From positions 310,001-374,000 of the forward strand of contig KV918766.1 in assembly GCA_002049455.2 (NCBI GenBank): 64,000 nucleotides of DNA. The letters run 5' to 3'. A model generated the notes under the pieces. That model had not been told where the DNA came from and made no database searches. It worked only from the letters and a program-made list of their open reading frames with translations. Below are positions 53,233-64,000 of this stretch, one piece after another. Within the stretch, counting starts at the first letter, position 1, and each line of letters opens with the position of its first letter. The DNA is from Porphyra umbilicalis. Its lineage: Eukaryota > Rhodophyta > Bangiophyceae > Bangiales > Bangiaceae. The translations under genes and the position numbers were made by a program.

Positions 53233-55676
53233 CAGGGGATGCGGGGGGTGTCAACCAGAGAGAGGCCCTTATGTCACCCCTTCGTTGCTTGACGCGTTGA
53301 GGGAGCGACACATTTGCTGCTGGCACAAACCGACAGCCGGTCTCCTTTTATTCGCTGATGTCGATTCGACGTTAGGGGCTCACTTCGCTCGGATGAGACA
53401 GGTGCCTTGTGAAGGGTCGATTGCATCCCTGCAGATGGAGTCGCAGGCACGAACGCCGCCGTCGTCCTGACCATTCATCTTGCCGGATAAAGCGGAGTGT
53501 CTCAAGTCCGATCTGAGTACAGACTATTCTGGGACCACAGCTCTGATAAGGACTGCTCTACTCCTTTCCCTCGAAATTGAGTACATTACGAGCTTCCCGC
53601 CTCACCCTATATCCCGAATGGATACGAGTACCCAGCTCGGATACATCCCTCACGGATTTATCCTCACCAACCCCTGGTTCGCACTCAGCCGACTTGTCGG
53701 CCCAACTGACCTTCCTTCCGATGGCGCTGGCCACGAGCCTCACCCAGCTCCACCCCGTGCCCAGCCACACGGCGTCTCAGTCCCTGAACATCGCGCTATG
53801 TCTGTCACTGAAGAGATCACTCCCGTTCAGGCTTGCGGGGCCGCTTTTGCACCCGCGATTGCGCGTTGAGCTGAAAAGACGGCAGCGACGGGCACCCCTC
53901 TCGCCGGTCCCTCTAGGAGTTGGACCATTCGTCCTAGTATGGGCGCAACGACGCCTGCTGCGCCGGCCTCGGGCCCGCTAGCAGCTTCGGCGGCGGCGGC
54001 AGCCGAGGAATTCGACTCAGATTCGGACGAAGGCGCTGGAGATGGCAACATCGGTATCGCTTGCACCGTCTGTGGATATCGCAAGTGCTGACAAAAAAGA
54101 GCGCGTCCGCAACATTCCACGCTGCAGTGCCGTGCCGCGGGAATGCACGTCGAGCCAAGCGGTTCCCGAAGATTTCAAAACCGCGTCGGGCACGTGCGCG
54201 GGACAAACTGCAACGCAGAATTGTACGGCCAAGTCTCTGTTAGATCCTATCAGACATTGAAAATGCCACGGCATTGAGAGCTCAAAGGGCGACAACGCTT
54301 GTGGACACGTCCATGAGGCACCCGCATCTTCTGACTATGATTGCAGCGTCTTTGCGATGCCTCAGTTGTTCCTGTATTGACTTGGTGTGACGTCAGCAGC
54401 TGCTGTTTGTGTCAGATGCAAGGCCACGTTTCAATAACTATTTCGCTGCGAAAAAGATACGAGTAGAAGCTGTCAGCCGCTGGTCGCCGGTTAATTTGCA
54501 AGAAGTGGCATGCTTCGCACTCGGTGACTATTCTGGTATGCACTAAAAATGAACCGATCTACTGGGAGCGCGCCGCCGCTGCTGACAAATTTGAGGTGTC
54601 GTCGGCAGCTGACGCGGACCACTCAGCGGGGCTTCGGCCAACCCCCGTCTTACAGTCTGGTATTGTGGACTTTGGGGCTGCTGGGCATGCGGATGTGATG
54701 GACCGGGGTCAGGATGCGAACTCGTGACCTGCTGCTCGCGCCGCCATCGCGCGAAGTGGCCCGGATGAGGTGTTCCACATGGAGGGCGCACGTCGTCTGC
54801 GCGGAGTTACAAATGCGAGAGGCGCGGCTTGATCCTGTAGCAGTCAAGGCCGGCGCAAATTTAGGCTCAAGCAACGTTGGTGCAGTGCCAAACTCAGACG
54901 TGGTGTGCTCAGCCGTCCACAAAACCCCTAACAGTCGCGCACGGGAGAGGAGCGCCGAGCAAGTGGCGAACGCGTCGAGCCGCCTTGAGGGGTTGCGCGG
55001 TCCAGCTGGCTCGTCTCCAGTGTAAGTGCCGTGTCTCATCTTCTCCCACCTCTCTCGTTGAGTTTCTTTCCGCTTTGTCGCCCGATAGAGGAATGTGGGC
55101 CGCCTCAGTTCCTAACCGAGACGTCTCCCAGTTTTGCTTCTCCTGGGGACGCCCATTTTTTCTGACAGCACGCCATAACTCTCGATGATGAGCAGACGAC
55201 GAGGACGTCGCGCATGGGCATCCGGCGGCAGCACACCTCCCCGCTGCTCAGCCAGAAGAGCGTCCGCCATTTACTCCTCTCCAGCACGCGGGCGCCAACA
55301 CTCTGACAAGCAGTTTGGCCAACTTCCTTTTCGGCGACGGCCCTGATCCTGAACGGCCTGACTTTAAGCGCGAGACGGCGGCCGGAATTCGACGCAAAGT
55401 TCTGCGCGGTCACATTGTTGACGGCTCCTCTATGGCAATCTTGTCCGTGGTCAAGCTCATTTTGAGCGAGTGGGGACCACAAGGGGGCCCACATGCAGAT
55501 TTTGAATACCTTCCTGAGAGTTTACGTTACTCTGTTGCCGCGTGGTTGGCTTCGGGTCTCTGACGTCTTCTCTTGTTTGTAATGCGATAAAGAAGGGCGC
55601 CATCGCTATATTTATGCACTGAGGTGAGCAATATCCACAAGTAGTGATGGTGCGCCGACTCGAGAGGGAAGCAGTA
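53233..55676. other. 2.4 kb with small frames only
   Basis: A 50-codon frame at 53939-54091 (+) has an Ala-rich start, an acidic EEFDSDSDEG stretch and ends IACTVCGYRKC, which looks like the beginning of a BED-type finger of another dead hAT gene. A frame at 55315-55563 (+, MANFLFGDGPDPERPDFK) reads like protein but is unrecognised. 54714-55025 (+) is open without recognisable content. Nothing else. Confidence 0.4.
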
Positions 55677-56270
55677 CTAGCTAAAGACCTTCTCAATCGG
55701 CTCGAACTCGGGGCTGTCCAGAGGAAGCCTCAGTGGAATCCCGCCACGCGCCCGGACGAAGGCGTCGACCGCCGCCGCGTGAATTGGAGCAATGTCGTAG
55801 AGTAGAACACATGTACCTTCTTGCATCGCCCATGGGAGTCCTGGGACTTACTGATGTATTGCCGAAAAGAGGCCGTTGATAAAAATGATCCAATCGTCAG
55901 AGTTCTGGGCGGGGGGAGCTGGTGTCGTTACCATGCGTAGGACTCCCCTCTGGGAGTAAAAAGCCTATATGGTTGAAATCCGCTACATGCCCTGGCTGCT
56001 GCGAGAGAGGCACTCATACATTTGTCCTCTGAGCCATCGCCCCTCGCGGCGCCGCAAGTCCTTTCCGTTTTTGTGTAGCTCGTTAACTGACATGATGCAC
56101 CGTGCAGGACTTGCCAGCAGAATGCGAGCGAACCCCACTACACGGAACTGGTCCCTTTTACGACACATTTGGTAGAGCCGTCTGTGCGAGAAGCCTGATG
56201 ATATCCGACTAGGTGCCCGTGGGCCGGCTAGCGCCTCGCGCTTCTGTGAGTCTCGGTCGCATCCAAGCAA
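55677..56270 (-). pseudogene. Tc1/mariner-IS630-type DDE transposase remnant
   Basis: 56270-55983 (minus) holds SVNELHKNGKDLRRREGRWL, matching the first-aspartate block of this family (usually VDE-x-x-KN), with the aspartate changed to asparagine. Further on, in another frame, CVLLYDIAPIHAAAVDAF is the second block (YDNAPIH; asparagine replaced by isoleucine) and LDSPEFEPIEKVF is the third block with the glutamate retained; TAG at 55679-55677. Frameshifts and catalytic substitutions make it inactive. The N-terminal HTH was not recognised beyond 56270. Confidence 0.75.
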
Positions 56271-57570
56271 TCTCAGCGGGAAAGGGTCCGCTCAATACCT
56301 GTCAGAAAGCTATGTTATCATTGGAGAGAGAGTATTCTTATGAACGCTCTATTTCACACTCATTGACTGCGCCTCCAACATGCCACTTCCAAAACAGTAC
56401 CCTTCCGTACTCTCCCCGCTTCATCCCAGCCCAGCGCACCTATCGGTCCCAGCGTATCTCACCCCACCGTATCTACGGCGCCTGCACTCCCCACCTGCCC
56501 CTCCCACCCCACCCTACCCACAACCACCCCACCCCAACCTACCGCCCCCCGCCCCTCACGCACCCCACGCACCCCACCCCATCCACACCCACCCTCCCCT
56601 CACGCACCCCACGCACCCCTCTGAGCAGCTTGTCGTAATTTGTTTTCAGTTCCCTGGCCTTCAGGACAGGGTGCTCTCAAAGTGTAGTGATGCACACATA
56701 TACTTAGATCAAGGTACTTTCTCACCGTTTCAGAGGTGGCAGTCTGCATTCATGTCCTCAGGGATCTGAGGGCGTGTCAGCGTTGGAAGGGTCGCGATGA
56801 CGCTAAAAGCGAATAGAGTGACGCGGCTGAGAAGGACTGTTCTGCCACAAGGGTCTCAGGGCCCAGACGGCGCCTGCCCCCCTGCCCCCCCCCACCGCCC
56901 CTAGTTGCGCGCGGCGAGCACGTGCAGCGACTTCCGGGGCTCGACGCGCCCGCGATGACCCGCGGAAGATCGTGCCTGCGCGCCGGCTTCTGTTGCGGCG
57001 GCACGTCGGCGGTTTCTAACGCCATCTCGCGGCACGGGTAGAGACGCCCCGTCGCGCGGTGGTCGATCCCATCCGCCCGCCCGTGCGGCGCTTCGGCCGC
57101 GCGCAGGTGCGCTGCGCGGCGAAGTGACGGCCCCGCCCGTAGGCGTTGCACCACGCCGGCAGGCCACTGCCGCCACGGGGGCGGCGGCGGCACCCCTTTC
57201 CCCGCCCCACACCCCCCCCGCCACGGCAACAGGGCTGCGCGTGCCCCCGTGCGTGCCCGCGGCCATGGAGCCGGCCGGCTTCCTGGTATCTATGCGTCGC
57301 CGAGCGCGCCACCGCCCTGAAGGCCAGGATATAGCACGTAGGTGCCTGGAATTGTCATTCGTCTGAAGAAGCGTCAATTGTCGGTACAATGTTCTGCCAT
57401 GGGGGCAGGAATGCCGACCGATCTGCACTTCATGTGTACGCCGTGTCATGAAACCCTTAAATACGTGTGAACACTGGCCCACTGGCTGGAATCGGGGGTG
57501 AACACTGACACTGTGAAACGATCAGCAACCCGGGGTGGTCGTCTACGGACAAAAAGTAGCCAGCAACCAT
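56271..57570. other. no gene; C-rich tandem stretch and GC patch
   Basis: 56500-56620 is a CCCCACCC/CACGCACCCC-type simple repeat. 56860-57300 is a GC-rich patch with a minus frame (57482-56901) that has no domain. CAGAGGTGGCAG at 56734 resembles the right end of the hAT MITE at 10.3 kb, but no partner terminus was found. Confidence 0.4.
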
Positions 57571-57960
57571 CTATAAGAGAGTAGATGTCGTCATAGAAGA
57601 CTGAAAATCGTCCCTGTAGCCAAGAAGGTTAGAAAGGACGGTGGAAACGTCCTGCATTACCCCTATCAACTGCTCCGGGTCAAGGCGCAGCGCAGAATCC
57701 CCTGCCCGCAGGAAGTAAGTGTCGTACAGACCGTTGTCCGTGTACCGGTTCCGGATGACAGGTTCTGGCCACCATTTTCCCGAATAGAAGTAGGCCTTGA
57801 TCCGCCCCGACGCTGGAAAGGATTTCTGGAACTCGTGGCAAGTCCACAAATACACGCAAACCACGCGGAAATCAAGCTGAGGCCTGCCTAGGTTTTTCAG
57901 AAAACTAAAATCGGCCAACAGCAAGGGAAAGTGGCCCCTCCAGATGGCTGCAGGAGACAT
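57571..57960 (-). CDS. hypothetical protein, 129 residues
   Basis: ATG at 57960 to stop at 57571. Composition is that of a normal soluble protein, not low complexity: aromatic-rich blocks such as HFPLLLADFSFLKNLG, FRVVCVYLWTCHEFQKSF, KAYFYSGKWWPEPVIRNRY and a C-terminal LDPEQLIGVMQDVSTVLSNL. No family recognised. The surrounding base composition is moderate, and no intron signals were evident, so it may be a complete small gene or an exon of a larger, otherwise decayed gene. Confidence 0.4.
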   Translation of the reverse strand: MSPAAIWRGHFPLLLADFSFLKNLGRPQLDFRVVCVYLWTCHEFQKSFPASGRIKAYFYSGKWWPEPVIRNRYTDNGLYDTYFLRAGDSALRLDPEQLIGVMQDVSTVLSNLLGYRDDFQSSMTTSTLL

Positions 57961-60225
57961 CTTGATCGATCAGGGGTGCTATATTTTAGTTGAATACTGA
58001 TACTTGTAGAGGCACGTGGTGATGCTCTGTGATTGGATACCGCACGAATCCAACTCGAGCTCAGCTCATTCGTTTGCGCGGGAACCCTTGTGGGCCCTCC
58101 AATGGGGATGAGCTCCGCTGAGCTCCGATCTGGCCGCTCCTGCACTCATTCCGCCAGTAGCCAACCACGGTCGACGATCGTCCGCCTTTGTGTTTTCTGG
58201 TTATCAAGCCAATCTCTCTCGCCCGATGCACATCGACCGATCCTTATCCGAATTCGATGCAGTCTCCGATGTGCATCAGATTTCCAGTCCCAGCCATTGT
58301 TTCGGTGCGGGTTGACAGCCGACCGGCGATGCGAGAAACGGGGGCCTCGCCTGATCTTCGGGGACGTGGCGAGACTTGAGGGCTAAAAGAGGCCTTCTCT
58401 TTCAAGTTTATCGAACGAACGAGGAGTTAGGAAACCCAAGAGCTGACGGCAATGTGCGAGGCCCGCGCTTGGCTTGACCGTGCGCTCGCTCTCCACCGCG
58501 TGGGGTCCGTGACGTTGCGCACCACTTCCTTCTACGCAATTGTTTTCGTGCACCTTGTCGTGCATGTGTGCTCGGTACGTGGATGTGCCTGCCACATCAG
58601 TACTTTGCGTGTTCCGGTGATTGAGTATCCCGTGGATGTGATAAATCCGCCGGGGCGTGTCTTTGTCTGACGTCGGGGTTTCCAACCGCCACTTCTCTGG
58701 ACCTACTATGTGCTTGCGCTTGGACAGTTGTCCTTGCAATCTCTGTGTCATACTGCCTTTGCTCTTACTCCTGGTTTCTCCGTGAAGACGTGAATGTCGA
58801 CAATCCTTTGCTCTGCTTTCTGTTTGTTTGTTTATCTCGCTGCTTCACAGGCACATCGGTATGTTCTCTGGGGGGTTAGGGGGGAGATTTATATGTGGAT
58901 CCGTGAGGGGGCAGCGCTGGACGTCGTTGGGGGTAGTCAGATCACTGCCGGCCACTGCCATCTGGATTCGTCACAAGCGTTCTTTTGCCCTCTGCTGACG
59001 TCAGCTTCAGTCAACTGAGCGCTCGGTGTTGTATTCCTCTGTCTTTATGGCTTTATTTGTTTGCCCTCTTCATCCTTTCTGTTCTGTACTGTGCGGCTTT
59101 TCCACTTGCCGTACCTCATCAGAGTCACGTACCGCAGCAGCATAGATTCAATCAATAAAATCCGAAAGGGCAGGTGTCTCCACGGTGCCCGACATGAATA
59201 AATCCCCGACTTGAAGATGAATCAACTATGCAGCTACTATGGAGTTGTTCAGAGGACCATATCGCCCCGCATCGCCTGGATGCGCATCGCTTTGTCGAAC
59301 TCAAGTGTAGCGAACATTGGTTGCCGATGCACTGTATGCCGCATCGGGGTCGGCATCGGAAATCGCGAATTGATGGACACGAACCAAATGCGGCCCCGAA
59401 CGGGCGCGCCAGTTGGCCTGAGAAGCCGCCGGCCCGCCGCCCAACGACTTGGATTGTCACTGGAGCGGCGCGAAGAGGGTGTGGGTGCAGTCAGACCTGG
59501 GCGGCCCCGCCCACGAGGCTCCCCTCGCGACCATCGTTTAGTTCGGAGTTTCTTTCATCGAGGGCTCTTTTTCGATGGGAACGGGACCTCGCAGGATTTG
59601 TGCGTCTGCCTTAGGTTTCGATAGACATCGATGGGAAAGTCGATGATACCTCGGCGATGGAACTAGGGCCATCGACCGATCGAATCGCGGATCCATTTGT
59701 ACTAATTAAACGATGAGATTTTATGTATTGTGTGACATCTCATCCCATCGCCTCCTTCGACACCGCGCAGGTCGACATCACTTCGTCGAGGTCCAGGCAC
59801 CGTGGCGTGGAACGAAGCGGGTGCCATGTGCTGGAGAGGGGGGATGACAGTTGCCCATGAGGAACGGCCCTTTGACTTATTCACTGCACACACGATGGTT
59901 TTTTTGCACACTCACAGTCCTCTGGTCTCTGTTTCGGGGTGCTCAGCGTGCGGCGACATGGCCATTTTTCTTCCCTGTGGGGACCAAGTCATTTGCTCGC
60001 GATCTCAGACCTCCTGCAGAAGACGTGGTCACGACGTCGGTGAAACGATCGTCTCCTGAGATGACTTGAACCCCAAGTACCAATGAATTGCAAACTGAAC
60101 AAGGACAGACTCTGTGGTGCACAGGTGAGGTCATCGCGGTCGTCCAATCAGATGGGTCGCGGTGCGGGCTCTGCAGCTGCAGTCGCATCAAGTTGATGGG
60201 TTGGATGGGAACCTGGAATGCTCTC
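57961..60225. other. no supportable gene
   Basis: Small + frames at 58452-58670 and 58794-59018; the latter opens with a signal-peptide-like MSTILCSAFCLFVYLAASQA but ends after 74 codons. AATAAA at 59154. A first cluster of CATCGA/TCGATG motifs lies at 59560-59690. The rest shows nothing. Confidence 0.4.
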
Positions 60226-60292
60226 ATCGAGACTCATTTCGATGAGTCGGTCGATGACCGCATCGAAGCCTCGATGGGATGTCGATGGAAAA
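60226..60292. promoter_or_regulatory. cluster of TCGATG/CATCGA motifs upstream of the gamma linker gene
   Basis: Six or more copies in 65 bp, on both strands: TCATCGAG, TTCGATGAG, GTCGATGAC, GCATCGAAG, CTCGATGGG, TGTCGATGG. A second cluster sits 600 bp further upstream (59560-59690). The cluster is about 230-300 bp before the ATG at 60524, so a transcription-factor array for this photosynthesis gene is a reasonable hypothesis; a degraded simple repeat is the alternative. Confidence 0.35.
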
Positions 60293-60338
60293 ACATTCCG
60301 AAGTAGACGATGTCAGCCACGCCCGCAGCGAAACTTAT

Positions 60339-60523
60339 CACTGCGCAGGCCCCGCCCCGCCGATGTCCCGTCCCTCCCCGTCGCGCTCGTCATCGTCACA
60401 AACGGCTGCTGCCACCGTCCCACTTGCTGCAACATCCTTGACCGCCCCTTCCTCACATTCGCCCCCACTCCCACCCCCAACCGCACGAGGCTATCGCTCC
60501 GGCCGACCCCCAACTCACCCACC
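60339..60523 (+). promoter_or_regulatory. C/T-rich leader of the gamma linker gene
   Basis: Strand strongly biased to C and T (ccgtccctccccgtcgc, cgccccttcctcacattcg, ccactcccacccccaacc) up to cccaccATGa at 60524. No TATA box evident. Matches the leaders seen before the other genes of the window. Confidence 0.4.
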
Positions 60524-61833
60524 ATGACCGCCTTTGTTGTGAGCGCCTCGGCGTTCACGCCCGCCGCAACGCCGACGCGTGGCACCTTTGCCGGCGCCGC
60601 CATATCGACTACCCGCCCGGCGGGCGGCGCCACCACGCCGACAATGATCGACCCGTTGGCCAAGTACAACAAGATGAGCGGCGGGGAGGCGACGGCGGCG
60701 GTGGCGGCCGCGCCCGCGCCCGGCCCGTCGGCCATGAGCGGCGGGTACCGCGCCTATCTCAACGGCGTGGCGGCGGCCAAGGGGGACTCGTATCGGTCCA
60801 CTAAGAAGGCCGCCAAGGGGGGCCCTACGCCGGGGTATTCAACGAACGCGCTGCTCGCGGGGGGCAGTCCGTTCTTTTACCTCCAGGGGTCGGCGTCCGC
60901 CGCCAAGTTTGGCAAGGGCGGCGATGCGACGACCGATGTAGTACCCAAGGGGCGCGTCGGCGCCGCGGCTGACAAGTACATGGCCGGATGCGTTCGCACG
61001 CAGTACAAGGCGACGGCCGTGCCGACGGGGGTGGTACGTTGGCTGGGGAGTGCTAGAGAGAGAGGCGTGGTCGAACGGGGACTCAAGGTGGAGAGCCGAT
61101 GTGAGAGCTCGACGGAGCTCTTTCTACAACTGCTTTCGTGGTGTGAGTGTGGGCAACCCCGGTCGACAGTCCTACTGACCGGCCCTTACCACATGCCTTC
61201 CGGTGCTCCGTTTTCCGTGTGTCTCTCCTGATCCCTCCCACTCCATCATTTTAGTACACCACCACGTGTACGGAGGGCACGACCAAGGGCGCCGCCGACT
61301 TTGCTCGCGTAGCGGCCCTCTCCGCTGCCTTCCGCGCCGGCCAGCGCACGTCGGCCCAAAAATACAGTGACTACTTTGAGGCACGGCGGCAGGCGACGCT
61401 CGGCACGCACGGGTGCTCGTACGAGGAGGCGCTCGTGGGCGTCTACCCCCGCGTCGCGTCGGCCATGGTCATGGGCCAAGCCGAAGCCACCAAATCGTGC
61501 GTGCGTTACGGCACGCCCGGCACGCCTGCCGAGGCGTACATGGCCGCCTCGGTCGACCGGCAGATGAAGGAGCGGGCGGTCGCGTCGGGCGTCTACTCGC
61601 CCGCGTGCACCGACGCTGGGGCGGCGGGAGAGGCCGAGGCCAAGCGCGTCGCTGCGCTGGCGACCCGCTTCCGCGCCGGCCACCAGTCCCCGCTGGCCAA
61701 GGCGCAGGCCAAGTACGACGCTGCCGCGTACGCGCGGCTGCACTTTGGCCACGGCTGCTCGTATGAGGAGGCGGTGTTTGAACGCTACCCGGCGGTGGCC
61801 GCAGCCATGCGCCCGTTGACGGCCCGCTACTAG
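60524..61833 (+). CDS. phycoerythrin gamma subunit / gamma-type phycobilisome linker
   Basis: Two exons, 60524-61033 and 61255-61833, joined in phase 0; intron 221 bp, GTACGT...TTTTAG. The product is 362 residues. The N-terminus MTAFVVSASAFTPAATPTRG is a red-algal plastid transit peptide (Phe near the start, then Ala/Thr/Arg-rich). The mature part has an internal duplication: residues about 149-241 (ADKYMAGCVRTQY ... FRAGQRTSAQKYSDYFEARR ... THGCSYEEALVGVYPRVASAM) and about 261-355 (AEAYMAASVDRQMK ... FRAGHQSPLAKAQAKYDAAAY ... GHGCSYEEAVFERYPAVAAAM). Cysteines at about 156, 175, 224, 252, 288 and 338 are candidate bilin attachment sites; 175/288 and 224/338 are equivalent in the two repeats. 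In red algae this protein sits in the central cavity of the phycoerythrin hexamer, links rods and carries its own chromophores. Confidence 0.88.
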
Positions 61834-64000
61834 TCGTGCGGCCGTCGCGTGTGGCCGCGGGTGGGGACCGGCGCGTGGGTGAAGGCGCTGGGAAAAGGGG
61901 TTGGTGGCGTGGCGCGCGCCGCGCCCGTTGACGGACCGTGAGTAGACCGAGGCGGGGTGCGCGGTGTGATGAGGGTCATGGCAGTGATTTTTTCTTTCTA
62001 TTTCTTCTTTTTGCTTTGTTGATGTGGTATGGCGATCCACTCCTGCCCCGATGCAGTCTGTATGCGCCGCCGCATCGGCCGCGGGCGCCCCCGGGAACGT
62101 GCCACGGTCAAGATTATGTACGTTCCGCGGGTAATCGAGCTCCCGGTCGCCTCTTGGTGGCGGACGCGTGCAACTGTGGACCCCTGTCACCGTTTCAGCG
62201 CGCCGACACGCAAGCCGTCCACCCGCTCCGCTGCCAGTTCGTGGAACCAACCTCAATGGTGGGGCGCGGCCAAGCCCTCCCCGCCTTGCCGGCGTCGGCC
62301 GAAACTCCCTTGCGCCCGACGCCCTGCCAGAGGCGTGCGGCTGCTACAGCAAGTAGAGCGCGTGGCCGGTCGACGTGCGTCTGCGGTGCCGTGTCGCGAC
62401 GCCGCATCGTCACGGCGTGCACACGTCGACAGCCATCCCGCCCCGCTGCACCGCGCGCACCGATCAACCCTTTAAACGTGCCGGCCGTCGCTCCACCCGT
62501 CGGCGCACCAGACCCCCCCTTGTCGGCCGTCGCGGCCGCCTGCACGTCCCCCCGCCGAGCCGACATCGCCCAAACCATCCCTCCCCGCACCCCCCGGGAA
62601 GGGGACCCCGCCCGCGGCCCGTGATCTCACCGCCGGCTCCGCCGCCGCCGCGCGCCCGCCCCCGCCCACCGCACGCACGGGCACCGCGTCGGCCGCCGGC
62701 ACGGCCACCACCGCCGCCGCCGCGGCGGGGCGCCACCCCACCGCCCCACGGCGGCACGCGTCGGCCGACGGCGTGGCCGCCCGCCGAGGCGGCGCGCCGC
62801 CCACGCGCGGGACGCGCCGCAGCGCACGGCGCGGCGGCGGCGGCGACGGCACCACGGCGGTACCACGACGCACCGGCGCCGAGCGCCGCCCCCGCACCGC
62901 CCGCCGTCGCAGCACCGCGCGCCGTCGCGGTCGCCACGGCCACGGCCGCCAGCACGCGTCGACACCCCCCTCGCCGCCCCCAGTCGGGGCGTCCCCCCCC
63001 CGCCCCCGCCCTCGCGTCGCGCCCTCACACCGCCGCCGTGGCCGGTCCACCGTTGGCGCCCCCCCCTGGCCCACCCCCCCCCACGCCCCCCCCCCCCCCT
63101 CCATCCCCTCCAAAATCGCCGCCACGAGCGTGGCCTCCATCACGGCGGCGACGCTCCCCCCCCCCTCCCCCCCCACACCCCCACCCCCCCCCCATCCCCC
63201 CCCCACCCCCCCCGTCCCCCACATGCACGCTCGCGTACACGCCCAAGCCCGTGCGCGCGGCGAGGCGGCGCGCAACGCCCGCGGCGACCCCCCCCCCCCC
63301 CCCACCAACGCAGACGAGGACGCCCCGAGCGTCACGTCAAGGCCGCCGAGCGGCGACGCGGCGGCGGGCGTTGACGCGGCGGCCCACACCCACACGGCGC
63401 CGCGGAGGAAGAGGATTTGGTAGCGGATGATGCCGGGGGGGGTCGGGTGCGGGCGTGTAAAGGCGACGAGGCGGAGGGGGGGCGTGGGGGGGGGGGGGGG
63501 GACCCATTGGCCACGGCTGGGGGGGGGGTGGCGTTGGCCATGGCCGACGGCGGGTGGGGGGGAGGGGGGGGCAGATGGTGTGCGCGCGTCAGCAGCGAGC
63601 AACTCAAGGAAGCGTGTGGTACGGCAGCCAAGAGGAAGGAACAAAGGGGGGGGGGGGGACGGGGGGAGAGGAGAGAGACAATCCGGCGGTGTCGCGCAGG
63701 TGGCAGTGTGCCCGTGGCGGTGGCGCGTGACGGCGTGGCGGGCGATGATGGGGGGCGGGCGGCGGGATCACGAGGGGGACAGCACGCCGCGCGATCGCTG
63801 TCACCGTCGGATCCAGTCGCCGCGACCACCGCGCCACGGCGGTGGTCTCACGCGTGAGGCGCTGCCCGTGCCGCGCCGCCGCCGTGGCGAGCGCACGGGG
63901 CGGTCCCAGGAGTGCCACTGGCCGTCGCACTGCAGTCCCTGTCGGCCACGCAAGAGAGAACATGATGGTCGATATCATAAATTAACCCAAGAGCCCCCCA
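61834..64000. other. 3' flank and GC/homopolymer-rich stretch without assignable gene
   Basis: 61834-62470 is the likely 3' UTR and flank (a T-rich stretch near 61990). From 62500 to 63440 the + strand is C-rich with runs of 8-11 C; both strands are open (62375-63430 on +, 63644-62472 on -) with Pro/Arg/Ala-rich or Gly/Arg/Ala-rich translations. From 63430 to 63680 the sequence is a purine-rich G/A tract with G runs up to 13. No domain is visible on either strand; a minus-strand disordered protein cannot be excluded. Confidence 0.4.

Noticed and set aside
54690..54780. tRNA or tRNA-derived SINE: GAGTTCGCATCC on the minus strand resembles a B box
   Set aside because: The T stem does not pair and the invariant A58 position is C; no A box or cloverleaf could be built around it.
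62375..63644. Long overlapping genes on both strands
   Set aside because: Pro/Arg/Ala-rich or Gly/Arg-rich translations follow from C and G runs; no domain, no convincing start, and both strands are equally open.
1..64000. Plastid, mitochondrial or bacterial contamination
   Set aside because: Introns with GT-AG ends, transit peptides on two proteins and eukaryotic transposon superfamilies throughout indicate a nuclear contig.

Overview
The window looks like nuclear DNA of a multicellular-type red alga (Rhodophyta, Bangiales-like). The strongest marker is a gene at 60.5-61.8 kb for a phycoerythrin gamma / gamma-type phycobilisome linker, a nucleus-encoded, plastid-targeted protein known only from red algae. 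Very high GC in the single-copy genes, spliceosomal introns, long C/G homopolymers and heavy transposon load agree with this. The species assignment is inference.

Three regions hold probable host genes. (1) An organellar asparaginyl-tRNA synthetase (14.83-16.83 kb, +) faces a convergent type II membrane glycosyltransferase-like gene with one intron (17.1-19.15 kb, -). (2) The gamma linker gene (60.52-61.83 kb, +) has one 221-bp intron. (3) A compact unknown 129-residue reading frame lies at 57.57-57.96 kb (-). Several starts, and the upstream flanks of some transposon genes, carry a C/T-rich leader just before the ATG.

Most of the rest is transposon wreckage. In order: a Helitron Rep-helicase gene (1-4627, + ; open at the left edge) followed by two unknown reading frames (5.36-6.95 and 8.38-9.18 kb); a small repeat family with short terminal inverted repeats (9.35-9.71 kb, second copy 20.66-20.99 kb, a terminal fragment at 14.60 kb in front of the synthetase); a 99-bp hAT-type MITE with a perfect 8-bp target duplication (10.22-10.32 kb); a decayed hAT transposase (10.63-12.70 kb); a PIF/Harbinger pair (transposase remnant 21.1-21.7 kb +, Myb/SANT-like partner 22.5-23.4 kb -) converging on a 300-bp inverted repeat; a 399-bp TA-flanked MITE (23.78-24.17 kb); two pogo-superfamily genes head to tail (24.5-27.3 kb); a second Helitron helicase remnant (33.7-35.5 kb, -); an unclassified transposase-like remnant (39.5-40.1 kb); a nearly intact hAT transposase (50.7-53.2 kb, -); and a Tc1/mariner-type DDE remnant (55.7-56.3 kb, -).

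Between 46.4 and 50.2 kb sit two adjacent minisatellites: a 15-bp unit array, then about 38 copies of a 75-bp unit organised into a higher-order repeat of about 450 bp (6 x 75). This array and the palindromic Harbinger pair are the most unusual structures seen. Large parts of 27-33, 35-39, 40-46 and 53-60 kb show no supportable gene.
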